Part shown: positions 17,863-26,441 of the stretch, one piece after another
Layout of the letters: every line of letters begins with the position of its first letter
Position numbering within the stretch: position 1 is the stretch's first letter
Source of the DNA: Anderseniella sp.
GTDB taxonomy: Bacteria; Pseudomonadota; Alphaproteobacteria; Rhizobiales; Aestuariivirgaceae
Direction: 5' to 3'
Assembly (NCBI GenBank): GCA_028289645.1
Contig: JANQOK010000009.1
Location: forward strand, 1-50,914
Length of the DNA stretch: 50,914 nucleotides
The notes under the pieces: model-generated
What the model saw: only the letters and a program-made list of their open reading frames with translations
Told to the model about the DNA's origin: nothing
Databases searched by the model: none
Program-made: the position numbers and the translations under genes

Positions 17863-18764
17863 CTGCGAAAACGCATGTCAACATTCGAAAACTGACCGGC
17901 AGAATTGGTGCCGAGATAACCGGCATCGATTTGCGCGCAACGATTTCCGCCACCGATGCCGCGATGTTGCAGGAGCAACTGGCCCGCCATCAGGTGATCT
18001 TCTTTCCTGGCCAGCACCTTGATCTACAGCAACAGAAGGCACTGACCGCAGTCTTTGGCCCCACCTTGCAACTACCCTATGTGACACCGATGGAGTCGGA
18101 TCCTGACATCATACGGGTCTACAAGGGCGCCGACGAGAAAGGCGGTGTGTTCGGCGGTGACTGGCACTCCGACTTCAGCTTTCTCGAAATTCCGCCGTCA
18201 GGTTCGGTTCTCAACGCCCACAGGCTACCTCCTTTCGGCGGTGACACGCTGTGGGCGAGCCAGGCTGCGGCCTGGGAAGCGTTGCCGGATGCCTTGCAGC
18301 AGCTGTTGCTGGGCCGCGATGCGATCCACGTCGGTAAGCCCTATGGCGTGAAGTGGGCGCCGCCGGTCAAGGAACAATCGGGCGCCGGCATCCAGATGAC
18401 CCGCGGCGATCCGACCGCTGATCGTGAACGCAGGCATCCGGCCGTTCTGCAACACCCTGTCACCGGCAGGCGGATGTTGTACCTGAACCCAACTTACGTG
18501 ACCCGTCTCGGCGGAATGAGCGAGGTGGAAAGCGCTCCCCTGCTGGACCAGATCCAGCGCCATGTCACCAGGCCGGAATTCTGTGTCCGCTATTCGTGGA
18601 CACCGGGCACGGTGGCCGTATGGGACAATCTGGCGACGCAGCACTATGCGGTAAACGACTATCAGGGATATGAGCGGCTGATGTACCGGACCACATTTTC
18701 CGGTCCTTCTCCGCGCGATATGGCAGCAGTCCCGACGAACGCAGCGCGCAACGCGGCTGAGTAG
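17859..18764 (+). CDS. TauD/TfdA-family Fe(II)/2-oxoglutarate-dependent dioxygenase
   Basis: The protein has 301 aa with the double-stranded beta-helix fold. The facial-triad ligands are His103 and Asp105 in DWHSDFSF and the distal His262 in TQHYAVNDY. Arg277 in LMYRTTF is the likely 2-oxoglutarate salt-bridge residue, and GGDTLWAS holds the conserved Thr. All are present, so it should be an active oxygenase. Family members hydroxylate taurine, other sulfonates, sulfate esters, phenoxyacids or amino-acid derivatives. This substrate is not identifiable, and no sulfonate ABC transporter is nearby. It is translationally coupled to the CueR-like gene upstream. Confidence 0.88.
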   Translation: MTAKTHVNIRKLTGRIGAEITGIDLRATISATDAAMLQEQLARHQVIFFPGQHLDLQQQKALTAVFGPTLQLPYVTPMESDPDIIRVYKGADEKGGVFGGDWHSDFSFLEIPPSGSVLNAHRLPPFGGDTLWASQAAAWEALPDALQQLLLGRDAIHVGKPYGVKWAPPVKEQSGAGIQMTRGDPTADRERRHPAVLQHPVTGRRMLYLNPTYVTRLGGMSEVESAPLLDQIQRHVTRPEFCVRYSWTPGTVAVWDNLATQHYAVNDYQGYERLMYRTTFSGPSPRDMAAVPTNAARNAAE

Positions 18765-18811
18765 CTCAAACCCCTTGACCGACGTCCGGTTCTGCCGCAC
18801 ACACCGCGCTC

Positions 18812-20146
18812 ATGAGCCAGACAACACATCCTGCTGTTCCGACCGTCGGTCTCGTTTCTCTCGGCTGCCCGAAAGCACTGGTGGACTCCGAACGCATCCT
18901 GACCCAGCTTCGTGCCGAGGGTTACGTCATCTCGCCGGATTATGACGGTGCCGATGCGGTGATTGTGAACACCTGCGGATTCCTGGATTCCGCCAAGGCG
19001 GAGAGCCTTGCCGCCATCGGCGAGGCCATAAAGGAGAACGGCAAGGTTATCGTGACCGGTTGCATGGGCAAGGATGCCGACACCATCCAGGCAGCCCACC
19101 CGCAAGTTCTGGCCGTCACCGGACCGCAGCAGTACGAGGCGGTGGTGGGCGCTGTACACGATGCCGTACCACCAGCGCATGATCCGAAGTTTGACCTGGT
19201 GCCGGATCAGGGCTTGCGCCTGACACCGAAGCATTACGCGTACCTGAAAATTTCCGAAGGCTGCAACAACCGCTGCTCGTTCTGCATCATTCCGTCGTTG
19301 CGCGGGGACCTGGCGTCACGGCCGCTGGCCTCTGTGCTGTACGAAGCCGAGCGCCTGGTCAAAGCCGGCACCAAAGAACTGCTGGTGATCAGCCAGGACA
19401 CGTCGGCCTACGGCGTGGACATAAAGTACGCCGAGAGCAAGTATCGCGGCCGCAGCGTGAAAGCAAAATTTGTCGATATGGCCCGTGAGCTGGGGGACCT
19501 CGGTGCGTGGGTCAGACTGCACTATGTCTACCCCTATCCGCATGTCGATGACGTTATCGAGCTAATGGCGGACGGCAAAGTGTTGCCATATCTTGACATT
19601 CCGTTTCAGCACGCCGCCCCGGGGGTCCTGAAGAACATGCGGCGCCCGGCAAACCAGGAAAAGGTTCTCGAACGGATCCACAAGTGGCGGCAAACATGCC
19701 CGGATCTTGCCATCCGCTCGACCTTCATTGTTGGCTTTCCCGGAGAAACCGATGAGGATTTCGATTATCTGCTGCAGTGGATGCGCGAAGCCCGGATAGA
19801 ACGGGCCGGGTGTTTCAAGTACGAGCATGTGGACGGCGCCAGGGCCAATGAACTGCCGGGAGCGGTTGCGCCGGAAGTGATGGAAGAGCGCTGGCACCGC
19901 TTCATGGCTGCCCAGGCTGAGATATCCGCTGACATCATGTTGTCCAAGGTCGGCCGTGAAATCGATGTACTGATAGACGAAACCGACACCGAGGAAGGCG
20001 AGGCTATCGGCCGGTCGGTATGGGATGCGCCGGAGATTGACGGCAACGTGTTTCTGCCCAACGAACCCGGTCTGAAGCCGGGTGACATGGTACGGGCCCG
20101 GATAGTCGACGCCGAAGACTATGATTTGATTGGCGAGCTTGTCTGA
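18812..20146 (+). CDS. rimO: Ribosomal protein S12 methylthiotransferase RimO
   Basis: RimO is a radical-SAM methylthiotransferase that adds a methylthio group to the conserved Asp of ribosomal protein S12; 444 aa. The N-terminal UPF0004 domain supplies the auxiliary cluster cysteines ([32 protein letters not shown]). The radical-SAM CxxxCxxC motif is in [16 protein letters not shown]. The C-terminal TRAM domain covers about the last 65 residues. [10 protein letters not shown] and GFLDSAK distinguish RimO from MiaB. It is a stand-alone gene between the dioxygenase and the YjbR-family gene. Confidence 0.96.
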   Translation: MSQTTHPAVPTVGLVSLGCPKALVDSERILTQLRAEGYVISPDYDGADAVIVNTCGFLDSAKAESLAAIGEAIKENGKVIVTGCMGKDADTIQAAHPQVLAVTGPQQYEAVVGAVHDAVPPAHDPKFDLVPDQGLRLTPKHYAYLKISEGCNNRCSFCIIPSLRGDLASRPLASVLYEAERLVKAGTKELLVISQDTSAYGVDIKYAESKYRGRSVKAKFVDMARELGDLGAWVRLHYVYPYPHVDDVIELMADGKVLPYLDIPFQHAAPGVLKNMRRPANQEKVLERIHKWRQTCPDLAIRSTFIVGFPGETDEDFDYLLQWMREARIERAGCFKYEHVDGARANELPGAVAPEVMEERWHRFMAAQAEISADIMLSKVGREIDVLIDETDTEEGEAIGRSVWDAPEIDGNVFLPNEPGLKPGDMVRARIVDAEDYDLIGELV

Positions 20147-20194
20147 TCTGGTATCAATCAGTGTCGCACAAAACCAATCTGGTCGGGGAAGGTC

Positions 20195-20563
20195 ATGACA
20201 CTTGAAGAGTACAACGAGTATTGCGCATCGCTGACCGCCACGACCCATGTCGTGCAATGGGGTGGCGCGCATGTCTGGAAAGTCGGGGGAAAGGTGTTTG
20301 CCATCGCCGGCTGGAGCAAGGCCGACGCCTTTGCGGTTACTTTCAAGGTATCCGATCTCGCCTACGAAATCCTGAAGGAGCAACCAGGCCTGCAGCCCGC
20401 GCCTTATCTCGCCTCGCGCGGAATGAAATGGATTCAGCACTATGCGCTTCCAGGCCTGGATGACGACGGACTGAAGGACTACATCGCGGAATCCCACAAA
20501 ATCGTCGCCATGGGCCTGACAAAGAAACTGCAGCGCGAGCTCGGTGTCGGCAGTGCCACCTGA
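20195..20563 (+). CDS. MmcQ/YjbR family (DUF419) DNA-binding-like protein
   Basis: This small 122-aa protein has the CyaY-like fold typical of the MmcQ/YjbR family. Visible blocks are VQWGGAHVWKVGGKVFAIAGW, then FKVSDLAYEIL, LASRGMKWIQHY and the C-terminal helix IAESHKIVAMGLTKK. The biochemical function of the family is poorly defined; single-stranded or double-stranded DNA binding has been proposed. A GGGGAAGG ribosome-site run lies just before the ATG. It lies 48 bp after rimO on the same strand and could be co-transcribed. Confidence 0.88.
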   Translation: MTLEEYNEYCASLTATTHVVQWGGAHVWKVGGKVFAIAGWSKADAFAVTFKVSDLAYEILKEQPGLQPAPYLASRGMKWIQHYALPGLDDDGLKDYIAESHKIVAMGLTKKLQRELGVGSAT

Positions 20564-20568
20564 CGTCG

Positions 20569-20973
20569 CTACTTCGCCGCCCGGACGATCTTGTCTTCCG
20601 TCTTGCGCATGATCTTGTCGTATTGCTGCAATTGGGTCGGCGTGAACACCTTGGCCAGCGCATTGCGTTCATCTCTGGCCGCCGACTGCAGCGGCCCGCT
20701 GGCTTTCATCAGCAGCGACATTTTCGGCGTTGCGGATTTGCGAATACCGTATTTGCGGAAGATCTTGTTAAAGCGCCGGTTCGACTTGCGCATGATGCGG
20801 CGCACCTGGCTGCGCTGCTTCTTGGTCATCTTGATCTTGCGTTCGAAGCCAGAGTCGTAAATCGAAGCTGCATGAGCCTGTTGTACAGCCCCAGTCGGCA
20901 GGCCGACGGCAATAGCAGCAGCCGCTACAAACACACCTGTAAATGCACCGCGAAGTACTTTCTGAACCTTCAT
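20569..20973 (-). CDS. Small basic secreted protein, Spy/CpxP-like helical
   Basis: The 134-aa protein has a clear Sec signal peptide, with a Lys-Arg N-region, a hydrophobic core VFVAAAAIAVGLPTG and probable cleavage after AHA. The mature part is strongly basic and helical (KKQRSQVRRIMRKSNRRFNKI). The C-terminal LTPxQ-like phrase FTPTQLQQYDKIMRKTEDKI recalls the Spy/CpxP periplasmic chaperone family. The overall match is weak, so periplasmic localisation is well supported and chaperone function is only a suggestion. It lies downstream of pccB on the same strand with a 164-bp gap. Confidence 0.75.
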   Translation of the reverse strand: MKVQKVLRGAFTGVFVAAAAIAVGLPTGAVQQAHAASIYDSGFERKIKMTKKQRSQVRRIMRKSNRRFNKIFRKYGIRKSATPKMSLLMKASGPLQSAARDERNALAKVFTPTQLQQYDKIMRKTEDKIVRAAK

Positions 20974-21137
20974 CTGGAATCATGCCCCTTGTTAATGCCA
21001 GCGCCGTCCGCTTTCGCAATCAGACCATCGCCGCGCGACAGCGGTCAAATCAAAGTTCGGCAAGGCGTGCAGAATTTTCGCAAGTGTGGCATTTTTGCAT
21101 CAGGTCGCGTAACGGCAGCGATTGAGGCACATACAAC

Positions 21138-22670
21138 TCACAGCGGAATGTTGTCGTGCTTCTTCCACGGATTTTCCACCCGCTTTTTGCGCAGCATGTT
21201 CAACGCCCGTGAAATACGCCGACGGGTCGCATTGGGCATGATGACCTCATCGATATAGCCGCGCTCAGCGGCTACAAACGGATTGGCAAAGCGATCCTCA
21301 TAGTCCTTGGTGCGCTGGGCAATCTTGTCCTTATCGGCCAACTCCGCGCGATAAATGATCTCTGCGGCGCCTTTTGGCCCCATGACGGCGATTTCCGCAG
21401 TTGGCCAGGCATAGTTCACGTCGCCGCGGATATGTTTTGAACTCATCACGTCATAAGCACCGCCATAGGCCTTGCGGGTGATGACGGTGACCTTCGGCAC
21501 GGTGGCTTCGGCATAGGCGAACAAAAGTTTGGCGCCGTGCTTGATGAGGCCGCCATATTCCTGATCGGTGCCAGGCAGGAAGCCAGGCACGTCCACGAAT
21601 GTGACCAGCGGAATGTTGAAGCAGTCGCAGAAACGGACGAAGCGGGCTGCCTTGCGGCTCGCGTCACTGTCCAGAACGCCAGCCAGCACCATCGGCTGAT
21701 TCGCAATGATGCCGACCGTATGCCCCTCCACACGGGCAAAACCGACAACGATGTTCTTGGCGTGGGCTTCCTGAATCTCGAAGAAATCACCTTCATCGAC
21801 GGCCTTGTGGATCAGTTCCTTGATGTCATAGGGCTGATTGGGGTTGGTCGGGATCAGGGTGTCGAGCGACCTGTCCAGGCGCTCCCCGTCATCTTCTGTG
21901 GGCACATCAGGTGCGTCTTCGGTGTTCGACGCCGGCAGGAAGTCAATCAGCCGTCGCATCTGCAGCAGGGCCTCGACGTCATTGTCATAGCCCTTGTCGG
22001 CAACTGACGACTTGACCGTGTGCACGGACGCGCCGCCCAGATCCTCGGCGGTCACGGTCTCATTGGTTACGGTCTTGACCACGTCCGGACCGGTAACGAA
22101 CATGTAGCTGGTGTCCTTCACCATGAAGATGAAGTCGGTCATGGCAGGCGAATAGACATCACCACCGGCGCACGGACCCATGATCACTGAAATTTGCGGG
22201 ATGACACCGGAGGCAAGGACATTGCGCTGGAACACTTCGCCGTAACCGCCAAGTGCAGCCACGCCTTCCTGGATACGCGCGCCACCGGCGTCGAACAGTC
22301 CGATAATCGGTGCCCGGTTCTGCAGCGCCATGTCCTGTATCTTGGTGATCTTCCTGGCATGTGCCTCCGACAGCGAACCGCCGAACACGGTAAAGTCCTT
22401 GGCGAACAGATAGACCGTGCGGCCGTTGACGGTCCCCCATCCGGTGACCACGCCGTCGCCGGGAATCTTCTGGTCCTGCATGCCAAAATCGGAACAGCGG
22501 TGTTCGACGAACATGTCGAATTCTTCGAATGAGCCTTCGTCCAGAAGCAACTCGATGCGTTCTCTCGCGGTCAGCTTGCCACGCTTGTGCTGCGCGTCGA
22601 TACGCCGTTCTCCGCCGCCGAGACGCGCCACATCGCGGCGCTCCTGAAGTTCGTTGAGAATATCCTGCAT
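21138..22670 (-). CDS. pccB: Propionyl-CoA carboxylase beta subunit (carboxyltransferase)
   Basis: This is the carboxyltransferase subunit of acyl-CoA carboxylase, 510 aa, moving the carboxyl group from biotin on PccA to propionyl-CoA. Both crotonase-fold halves are present. The N half has [25 protein letters not shown] and [13 protein letters not shown]. The C half has [36 protein letters not shown] and [11 protein letters not shown]. The C terminus [16 protein letters not shown] is typical of PccB in alphaproteobacteria and mitochondria. The oxyanion-type glycines appear intact. Several plus-strand genes and the M24/M20 pair separate it from pccA. Confidence 0.95.
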   Translation of the reverse strand: MQDILNELQERRDVARLGGGERRIDAQHKRGKLTARERIELLLDEGSFEEFDMFVEHRCSDFGMQDQKIPGDGVVTGWGTVNGRTVYLFAKDFTVFGGSLSEAHARKITKIQDMALQNRAPIIGLFDAGGARIQEGVAALGGYGEVFQRNVLASGVIPQISVIMGPCAGGDVYSPAMTDFIFMVKDTSYMFVTGPDVVKTVTNETVTAEDLGGASVHTVKSSVADKGYDNDVEALLQMRRLIDFLPASNTEDAPDVPTEDDGERLDRSLDTLIPTNPNQPYDIKELIHKAVDEGDFFEIQEAHAKNIVVGFARVEGHTVGIIANQPMVLAGVLDSDASRKAARFVRFCDCFNIPLVTFVDVPGFLPGTDQEYGGLIKHGAKLLFAYAEATVPKVTVITRKAYGGAYDVMSSKHIRGDVNYAWPTAEIAVMGPKGAAEIIYRAELADKDKIAQRTKDYEDRFANPFVAAERGYIDEVIMPNATRRRISRALNMLRKKRVENPWKKHDNIPL

Positions 22671-22748
22671 GTCAAAAACCCCTGCCCTGAACGGCCATTG
22701 TCAAAAACGTTGTACCTTTGAAGATGAATTACGCTGCCAAGGCAACCC

Positions 22749-23501
22749 TCAACACATATCCATAAACCTTAGGGTTGCCTCGAAGTCCTGTTTCCGCGCG
22801 GCTCGCCGCGCCTCCGCTTCATCGTCGCTACCCCATTGTTCGATCTGCCAGTCCTCGTCCACATGGGCCGCTGCCCAGGCGTCCTCACCGGGCAATGCCG
22901 ATGCGGCGGTCATCATGGCAATCAGCACAGAACCGGTGAGTGTCGTCATGTTGTGTATCGCTGTCAGCCGGAATTCATCTTCTGCGCCCAGCGCCTGTGA
23001 TATGGCGGCAAGCGCCGGCGCCGGTTGCGCATGATGCACAACGCCCTCAACACAGATGAACTGTACCCCGTGCACTTGCCTGACCCAGTCCATGACCGGG
23101 TCCCAGTGCCTGGCCTGGCGTGCCACCAGCGGATCTGGTGTACCGGCCCGGTAACACACCAGATCACTGGCCGCGAAATCCATCAGCTCGGTGACGATGC
23201 GCGCTTCGTCTCCACGAACCCGGTCAACCGCCGTGTTGGCCAGCCTTGTGACGATCATGCTGGATGGATCGATGTGGGTGTCCTGTGCATCCCATTCAGC
23301 AGCTATGGCATCGGCCATGTTGCGCGACGGCACTGCAAATGGGCGTTTCAGCGGCGTTTTGACAACGCGGCCATCGAGCCGGATCTCAAAACCGGCATCG
23401 CAATCAGCAACTGTCACCTGTTTGTAGAAGCGCTTGGGCAGGTTTCGGTCAATGCGCGCAGTCAGCAGGCGCCGGGCGCGGTCGTCTTCGGTCTCAGTCA
23501 T
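22749..23501 (-). CDS. ATP12-family F1-ATPase assembly chaperone
   Basis: Homologue of mitochondrial ATP12 (ATPAF2), which binds the F1 alpha subunit during F1 assembly; 250 aa. The conserved N-terminal block is RFYKQVTVADCDAGFEIRLDGR followed by VVKTPLKRPF. The central WDAQDTHIDPSSMIVTRLANTAVDRV and DLVCYRAGTPDPLVARQARHWDPV blocks are characteristic. It is restricted mainly to alphaproteobacteria and mitochondria, so it supports the taxonomic call. Its ATG overlaps the stop of the HAD gene (ATGA), the last link in a chain crcB-pseudouridine synthase-HAD-ATP12. Confidence 0.93.
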   Translation of the reverse strand: MTETEDDRARRLLTARIDRNLPKRFYKQVTVADCDAGFEIRLDGRVVKTPLKRPFAVPSRNMADAIAAEWDAQDTHIDPSSMIVTRLANTAVDRVRGDEARIVTELMDFAASDLVCYRAGTPDPLVARQARHWDPVMDWVRQVHGVQFICVEGVVHHAQPAPALAAISQALGAEDEFRLTAIHNMTTLTGSVLIAMMTAASALPGEDAWAAAHVDEDWQIEQWGSDDEAEARRAARKQDFEATLRFMDMC

Positions 23502-24169
23502 GAGACACCCCCGAAATAACCGTCAATTGAGGCCTCCAACTGATTGTATTCATGCAAGATATCGTGGGCGCCGGAAGACTGCAGTTCATCGACCGGATGA
23601 TATCCCCAAGAAACCCCGATCGCGCCAACACCCGCATTGCGCGCCATAACCATGTCATACGTGGTGTCGCCGACCATGACGGTGTTGGAAAACTCCGTGC
23701 CGGTTTCCGATACTGCCTGGTGGATCATGGCCGGATGAGGTTTTGACGGCGCATCGTCTGCGGTCTGAATGGAGGCGAAATACCCCTGCAGGCCCTCGCG
23801 TTCAAGCATCGCTTTCACCCCGCGCTGCGACTTGCCGGTGGCGATCGCCATAACGACATCATCCATGGCGTGATATCTGTCCAGAACCTCCCGGCAGCCA
23901 TCATACAGCGGTTCCTTGTGAGCCTCGGTTGCGCGCAGGTACTGAAAGGCGTTCTTGTAGCCTTCGGTCAGGCGCTCATGTTGTCCGGCATCGCCTTGAG
24001 GAAACAACACCTGCATGACCTGCGGCAGCGACAGGCCGACGATCGACAAGGTTGCCTCGCGACCAGGCCATGGCAACTGCTCGCGCTCAAAGGCAAACTG
24101 CATCGACCGCACGATATTGTGCTGGCTGTCGACCAGGGTGCCGTCGCAATCAAAGATGATCAGTTTCAC
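23498..24169 (-). CDS. HAD-superfamily phosphatase (phosphoglycolate phosphatase-like)
   Basis: A 223-aa subfamily IA HAD hydrolase. Motif I is FDCDGTLVD (nucleophile Asp7, acid/base Asp9), motif II is AIATGK, and a Lys-containing motif III lies in SKPHPAMI. Motif IV is MVGDTTYDMVMA. A helical cap lies between about residues 15 and 85. Alphaproteobacterial genes at this position are usually annotated as Gph-like HADs, but substrate is uncertain. It is coupled by 4-bp overlaps to the pseudouridine synthase gene upstream and the ATP12 gene downstream. Confidence 0.9.
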   Translation of the reverse strand: MKLIIFDCDGTLVDSQHNIVRSMQFAFEREQLPWPGREATLSIVGLSLPQVMQVLFPQGDAGQHERLTEGYKNAFQYLRATEAHKEPLYDGCREVLDRYHAMDDVVMAIATGKSQRGVKAMLEREGLQGYFASIQTADDAPSKPHPAMIHQAVSETGTEFSNTVMVGDTTYDMVMARNAGVGAIGVSWGYHPVDELQSSGAHDILHEYNQLEASIDGYFGGVS

Positions 24170-25188
24170 GCGTCGTATTCCTCGCCTGCCTCTGGCACGT
24201 CGTACTGTTCCGGATCAAATCCGCAGGTGGTCATGCTTTCCCGCATATGGCCCGGAACCGGGGCGCTCACATCCACCGTCCCGCCCTTGGGATGGGGGAA
24301 AGTCACCCGGCGGGCATGCAGATGCAGCCGGTGGGCGAATCCTTCGTCTTTTTCCTCGCCACTGCCGTCGTGTTCAAGATGACCATATTTCGGATCACCG
24401 ATAATCGGATGCCCGATCATCTGCATATGGACACGCAACTGGTGCTGGCGGCCGGTGACCGGTTTCAGCGAAACCCATGCAACCGATGGCGGCGCTTTGT
24501 CGATCACCGCATAGTGGGTCATGGCTTTTTGGGCACCGTCCTGTTTGATGTTCTTGGCCACTTGCACCTTCTCGTCGCCGGGTCCACCCGCCTTTACCAG
24601 CGGTTTGTCGATCACGCCCTGCTCCGGTCTCGGCACGCCTGACACCAGGGCCCAGTAGATCTTGCGTACCGAACGTGTCTGGAACAGCTTGCTCAAAGAC
24701 GTGGCCATTGATCTCGTCTTGGCAATTACCAGGACCCCGGAAGTGTCCCGGTCGAGCCGGTGCACCAGCCGCGGCCGCTCATAAAGGTCTGCCGCCAGCC
24801 CCTGCAGCAAGCCGTCAATGTGCCTGGTAGTGCGCGACCCACCCTGTACGGCAAGGCCGGACGGCTTGTTCAACACATACAGGTGCTTGTCTTCGAACAA
24901 TACCAGCGACTGGAAATAAGCCTTGTCGTGCGCGCTCAGTGGCCTGGGTTTCGCTGGCCCATCCGGTTTGGCTCCCGTGTCGAGGTTTATCGGTGGCACG
25001 CGCACTGTCTGGCCCGGCGTAAGCCGCTCATTGGCCTTCACCCGACCGCCATCGACGCGAACCTGGCCGGTACGAAGCAGTTTGGACAGCCGGCCATGCG
25101 ACACCTGCGGGAAATGCACCTTGAACCAGCGGTCCAGCCGCATGCCGTCCTCATCACCCTTGACGGACATCTGCCTGACACCACTCAT
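24166..25188 (-). CDS. RluA-family (RluC/RluD-like) RNA pseudouridine synthase
   Basis: A 340-aa enzyme that isomerises uridine to pseudouridine in rRNA or tRNA. An N-terminal S4 RNA-binding domain spans about residues 15-75 (MRLDRWFKVHFPQVSHGRLSKLL). The catalytic domain has HRLDRDTSGVLVIAKT with the active-site Asp. Later blocks are VTGRQHQLRVHM, IIGDPKYG and LHARRVTFPHP. The S4 domain and the motif favour RluC, which acts on 23S rRNA, but RluD cannot be excluded. It overlaps crcB (ATGA) and the HAD gene. Confidence 0.92.
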   Translation of the reverse strand: MSGVRQMSVKGDEDGMRLDRWFKVHFPQVSHGRLSKLLRTGQVRVDGGRVKANERLTPGQTVRVPPINLDTGAKPDGPAKPRPLSAHDKAYFQSLVLFEDKHLYVLNKPSGLAVQGGSRTTRHIDGLLQGLAADLYERPRLVHRLDRDTSGVLVIAKTRSMATSLSKLFQTRSVRKIYWALVSGVPRPEQGVIDKPLVKAGGPGDEKVQVAKNIKQDGAQKAMTHYAVIDKAPPSVAWVSLKPVTGRQHQLRVHMQMIGHPIIGDPKYGHLEHDGSGEEKDEGFAHRLHLHARRVTFPHPKGGTVDVSAPVPGHMRESMTTCGFDPEQYDVPEAGEEYDA

Positions 25189-25565
25189 TGCATCACCGTT
25201 CTCGCCAGATACAGACCGGCAAACACCGCCAGGAGCGACAGCACAACCGAGCCGCCGGCATAGGCAAATGCCAGCCCGTATTCCTTGCGCTCGTAAAGCG
25301 TCGCAAAATCAAGAGAAAAGGCCGAAAACGTAGTGAACCCACCCAGTATACCGGTGGTCAGAAACACCCGCATCTCCTGGCTGGCATTCCAGGCAAGTGC
25401 CATGGCGGCGATCAGCGCTCCCATAATGAATGAGCCGGCCACATTGACAATCATCGTCCCCCACGGGAAGCCATGGCCGACCAGCTTTGGTGTGGTGATA
25501 TTCACGCCATAGCGGGCGGCCGCACCGATTGCTCCGCCGAGAGCTGCATAGAGAAACATTGTCAT
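25185..25565 (-). CDS. crcB: Fluoride channel CrcB/Fluc
   Basis: A small inner-membrane protein, 126 aa with four helices, forming a dual-topology dimeric fluoride channel. Diagnostic residues are GGAIGAAARYG, the conserved Asn in GTMIVNVAGSF, and GGFTTFSAFSLD, which contributes the Phe box and the central Na+ site. It is a single copy of homodimer type. No fluoride riboswitch was seen upstream; the intergenic region to the divergent TetR gene holds a TetR-type dyad instead. The gene begins the coupled run leading to ATP12. Confidence 0.94.
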   Translation of the reverse strand: MTMFLYAALGGAIGAAARYGVNITTPKLVGHGFPWGTMIVNVAGSFIMGALIAAMALAWNASQEMRVFLTTGILGGFTTFSAFSLDFATLYERKEYGLAFAYAGGSVVLSLLAVFAGLYLARTVMQ

Positions 25566-25628
25566 GGCTGCGAGGTATACTCACGCGCAACCATAACCGC
25601 AACAATCCTCTGGACGCCTGAAAGCGTC

Positions 25629-25649
25629 CATGTAAAAACCCTTTACATG
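25629..25649. promoter_or_regulatory. Perfect 21-bp dyad, likely TetR operator
   Basis: The arms are CATGTAAA and TTTACATG, separated by AACCC. The right arm includes the proposed ATG of the TetR gene, so a bound dimer would cover the translation start region and block transcription or elongation. A near copy with the same 5-bp spacer lies before the DUF2852 gene. A TATACT hexamer at 25576-25581 could be the -10 of the regulator. Confidence 0.6.
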
Positions 25650-26273
25650 AACTGGCACAAGAAACCGCGCGGCAGCTATCATCACGGCAATCTTCGCAAG
25701 GCTTTGATCGATGCTGCCCTGGACCTGATCGGATCCAAGGGAACCGGCGGGTTCACGTTCGCCGAAGCGGCCCGCCATGCCGGTGTCAGCCCAGCCGCAC
25801 CTTACCGGCACTACAAGGACCGGGAAGCATTGGTGGCCGACGTGGCCGGTCAAGGTTACAAGGCGTTCTCCGCCGCGCTTACCAAGGCCTGGAATGACGG
25901 CAAGCCTGATCCGGCGACCGCCTTCAAGCGGATCGGCGAGGCATACCTGGCGTTCGCGCGCAGGGAACCGGCATATTACTCCGCCATGTTTGAAAGCGGC
26001 CTCAACGTCTCCACGTATCCTGACCTGCGCATAGCCGCGGACGAAGCGTTCGATACATTGAAGGTCGCGGTGGCAGCACTTGTGGCCACGGCACCGGAAG
26101 GACAACGTCCGCCTGTATTGATGGTGTCACTGCATATCTGGGCCGTCAGCCACGGTATCGCGGCATTGTTCGGGCGCGGCGATGGTGCCGGCTTCAAGCA
26201 GCCGATTTCGGCAGAAGAACTGCTTGAGTCGCATATGCTGGTTTACCTGCGTGGTCTTGGCCTGGCGATTTGA
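25647..26273 (+). CDS. TetR/AcrR-family regulator with WHG-type C-terminal domain
   Basis: A transcriptional repressor, 208 aa. The N-terminal helix-turn-helix reads SYHHGNLRKALIDAALDLI, then FTFAEAARHAGVSPAAPYRHYKDREALVADV. The last block is the recognition-helix region of the TetR fold. The C-terminal ligand/dimer domain (about 85-200) contains AYLAFARREPAYYSAMFES and HIWAVSHGIAALFGRGDG, typical of the WHG subgroup. The start chosen lies just before the HTH. It has no obvious Shine-Dalgarno sequence and sits inside the dyad, so a different start is possible. Divergent from crcB and upstream of the DUF2852 gene, it probably controls both itself and the latter. Confidence 0.88.
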   Translation: MNWHKKPRGSYHHGNLRKALIDAALDLIGSKGTGGFTFAEAARHAGVSPAAPYRHYKDREALVADVAGQGYKAFSAALTKAWNDGKPDPATAFKRIGEAYLAFARREPAYYSAMFESGLNVSTYPDLRIAADEAFDTLKVAVAALVATAPEGQRPPVLMVSLHIWAVSHGIAALFGRGDGAGFKQPISAEELLESHMLVYLRGLGLAI

Positions 26274-26393
26274 GCGACGGAAAACACCGTGTTCATGCGT
26301 CCTGGTTACAGGGCATATGTGGGCTGTGCTCTGAAACCGGTCAGATACTTCATTAATTTTTTGAAACATCCTTGACTCCACTGCAGACAAAGC

Positions 26394-26424
26394 TCACATA
26401 TGTGAATGTTAATAACATTTACAT
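26394..26424. promoter_or_regulatory. Second TetR-like operator and overlapping palindromes before the DUF2852 gene
   Basis: ATGTTAA-N5-TTTACAT (26406-26424) matches the TetR dyad core ATGTAAA-N5-TTTACAT at 13 of 14 arm positions with identical spacing. It overlaps the perfect palindrome AATGTTAATAACATT (26405-26419). A further palindrome, TCACATATGTGA, lies at 26394-26405. A TTGACT hexamer at 26372-26377 may be the -35. The cluster ends 17 bp before the DUF2852 start codon. Confidence 0.5.
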
Positions 26425-26441
26425 AAACACAGAGGCGAGAC

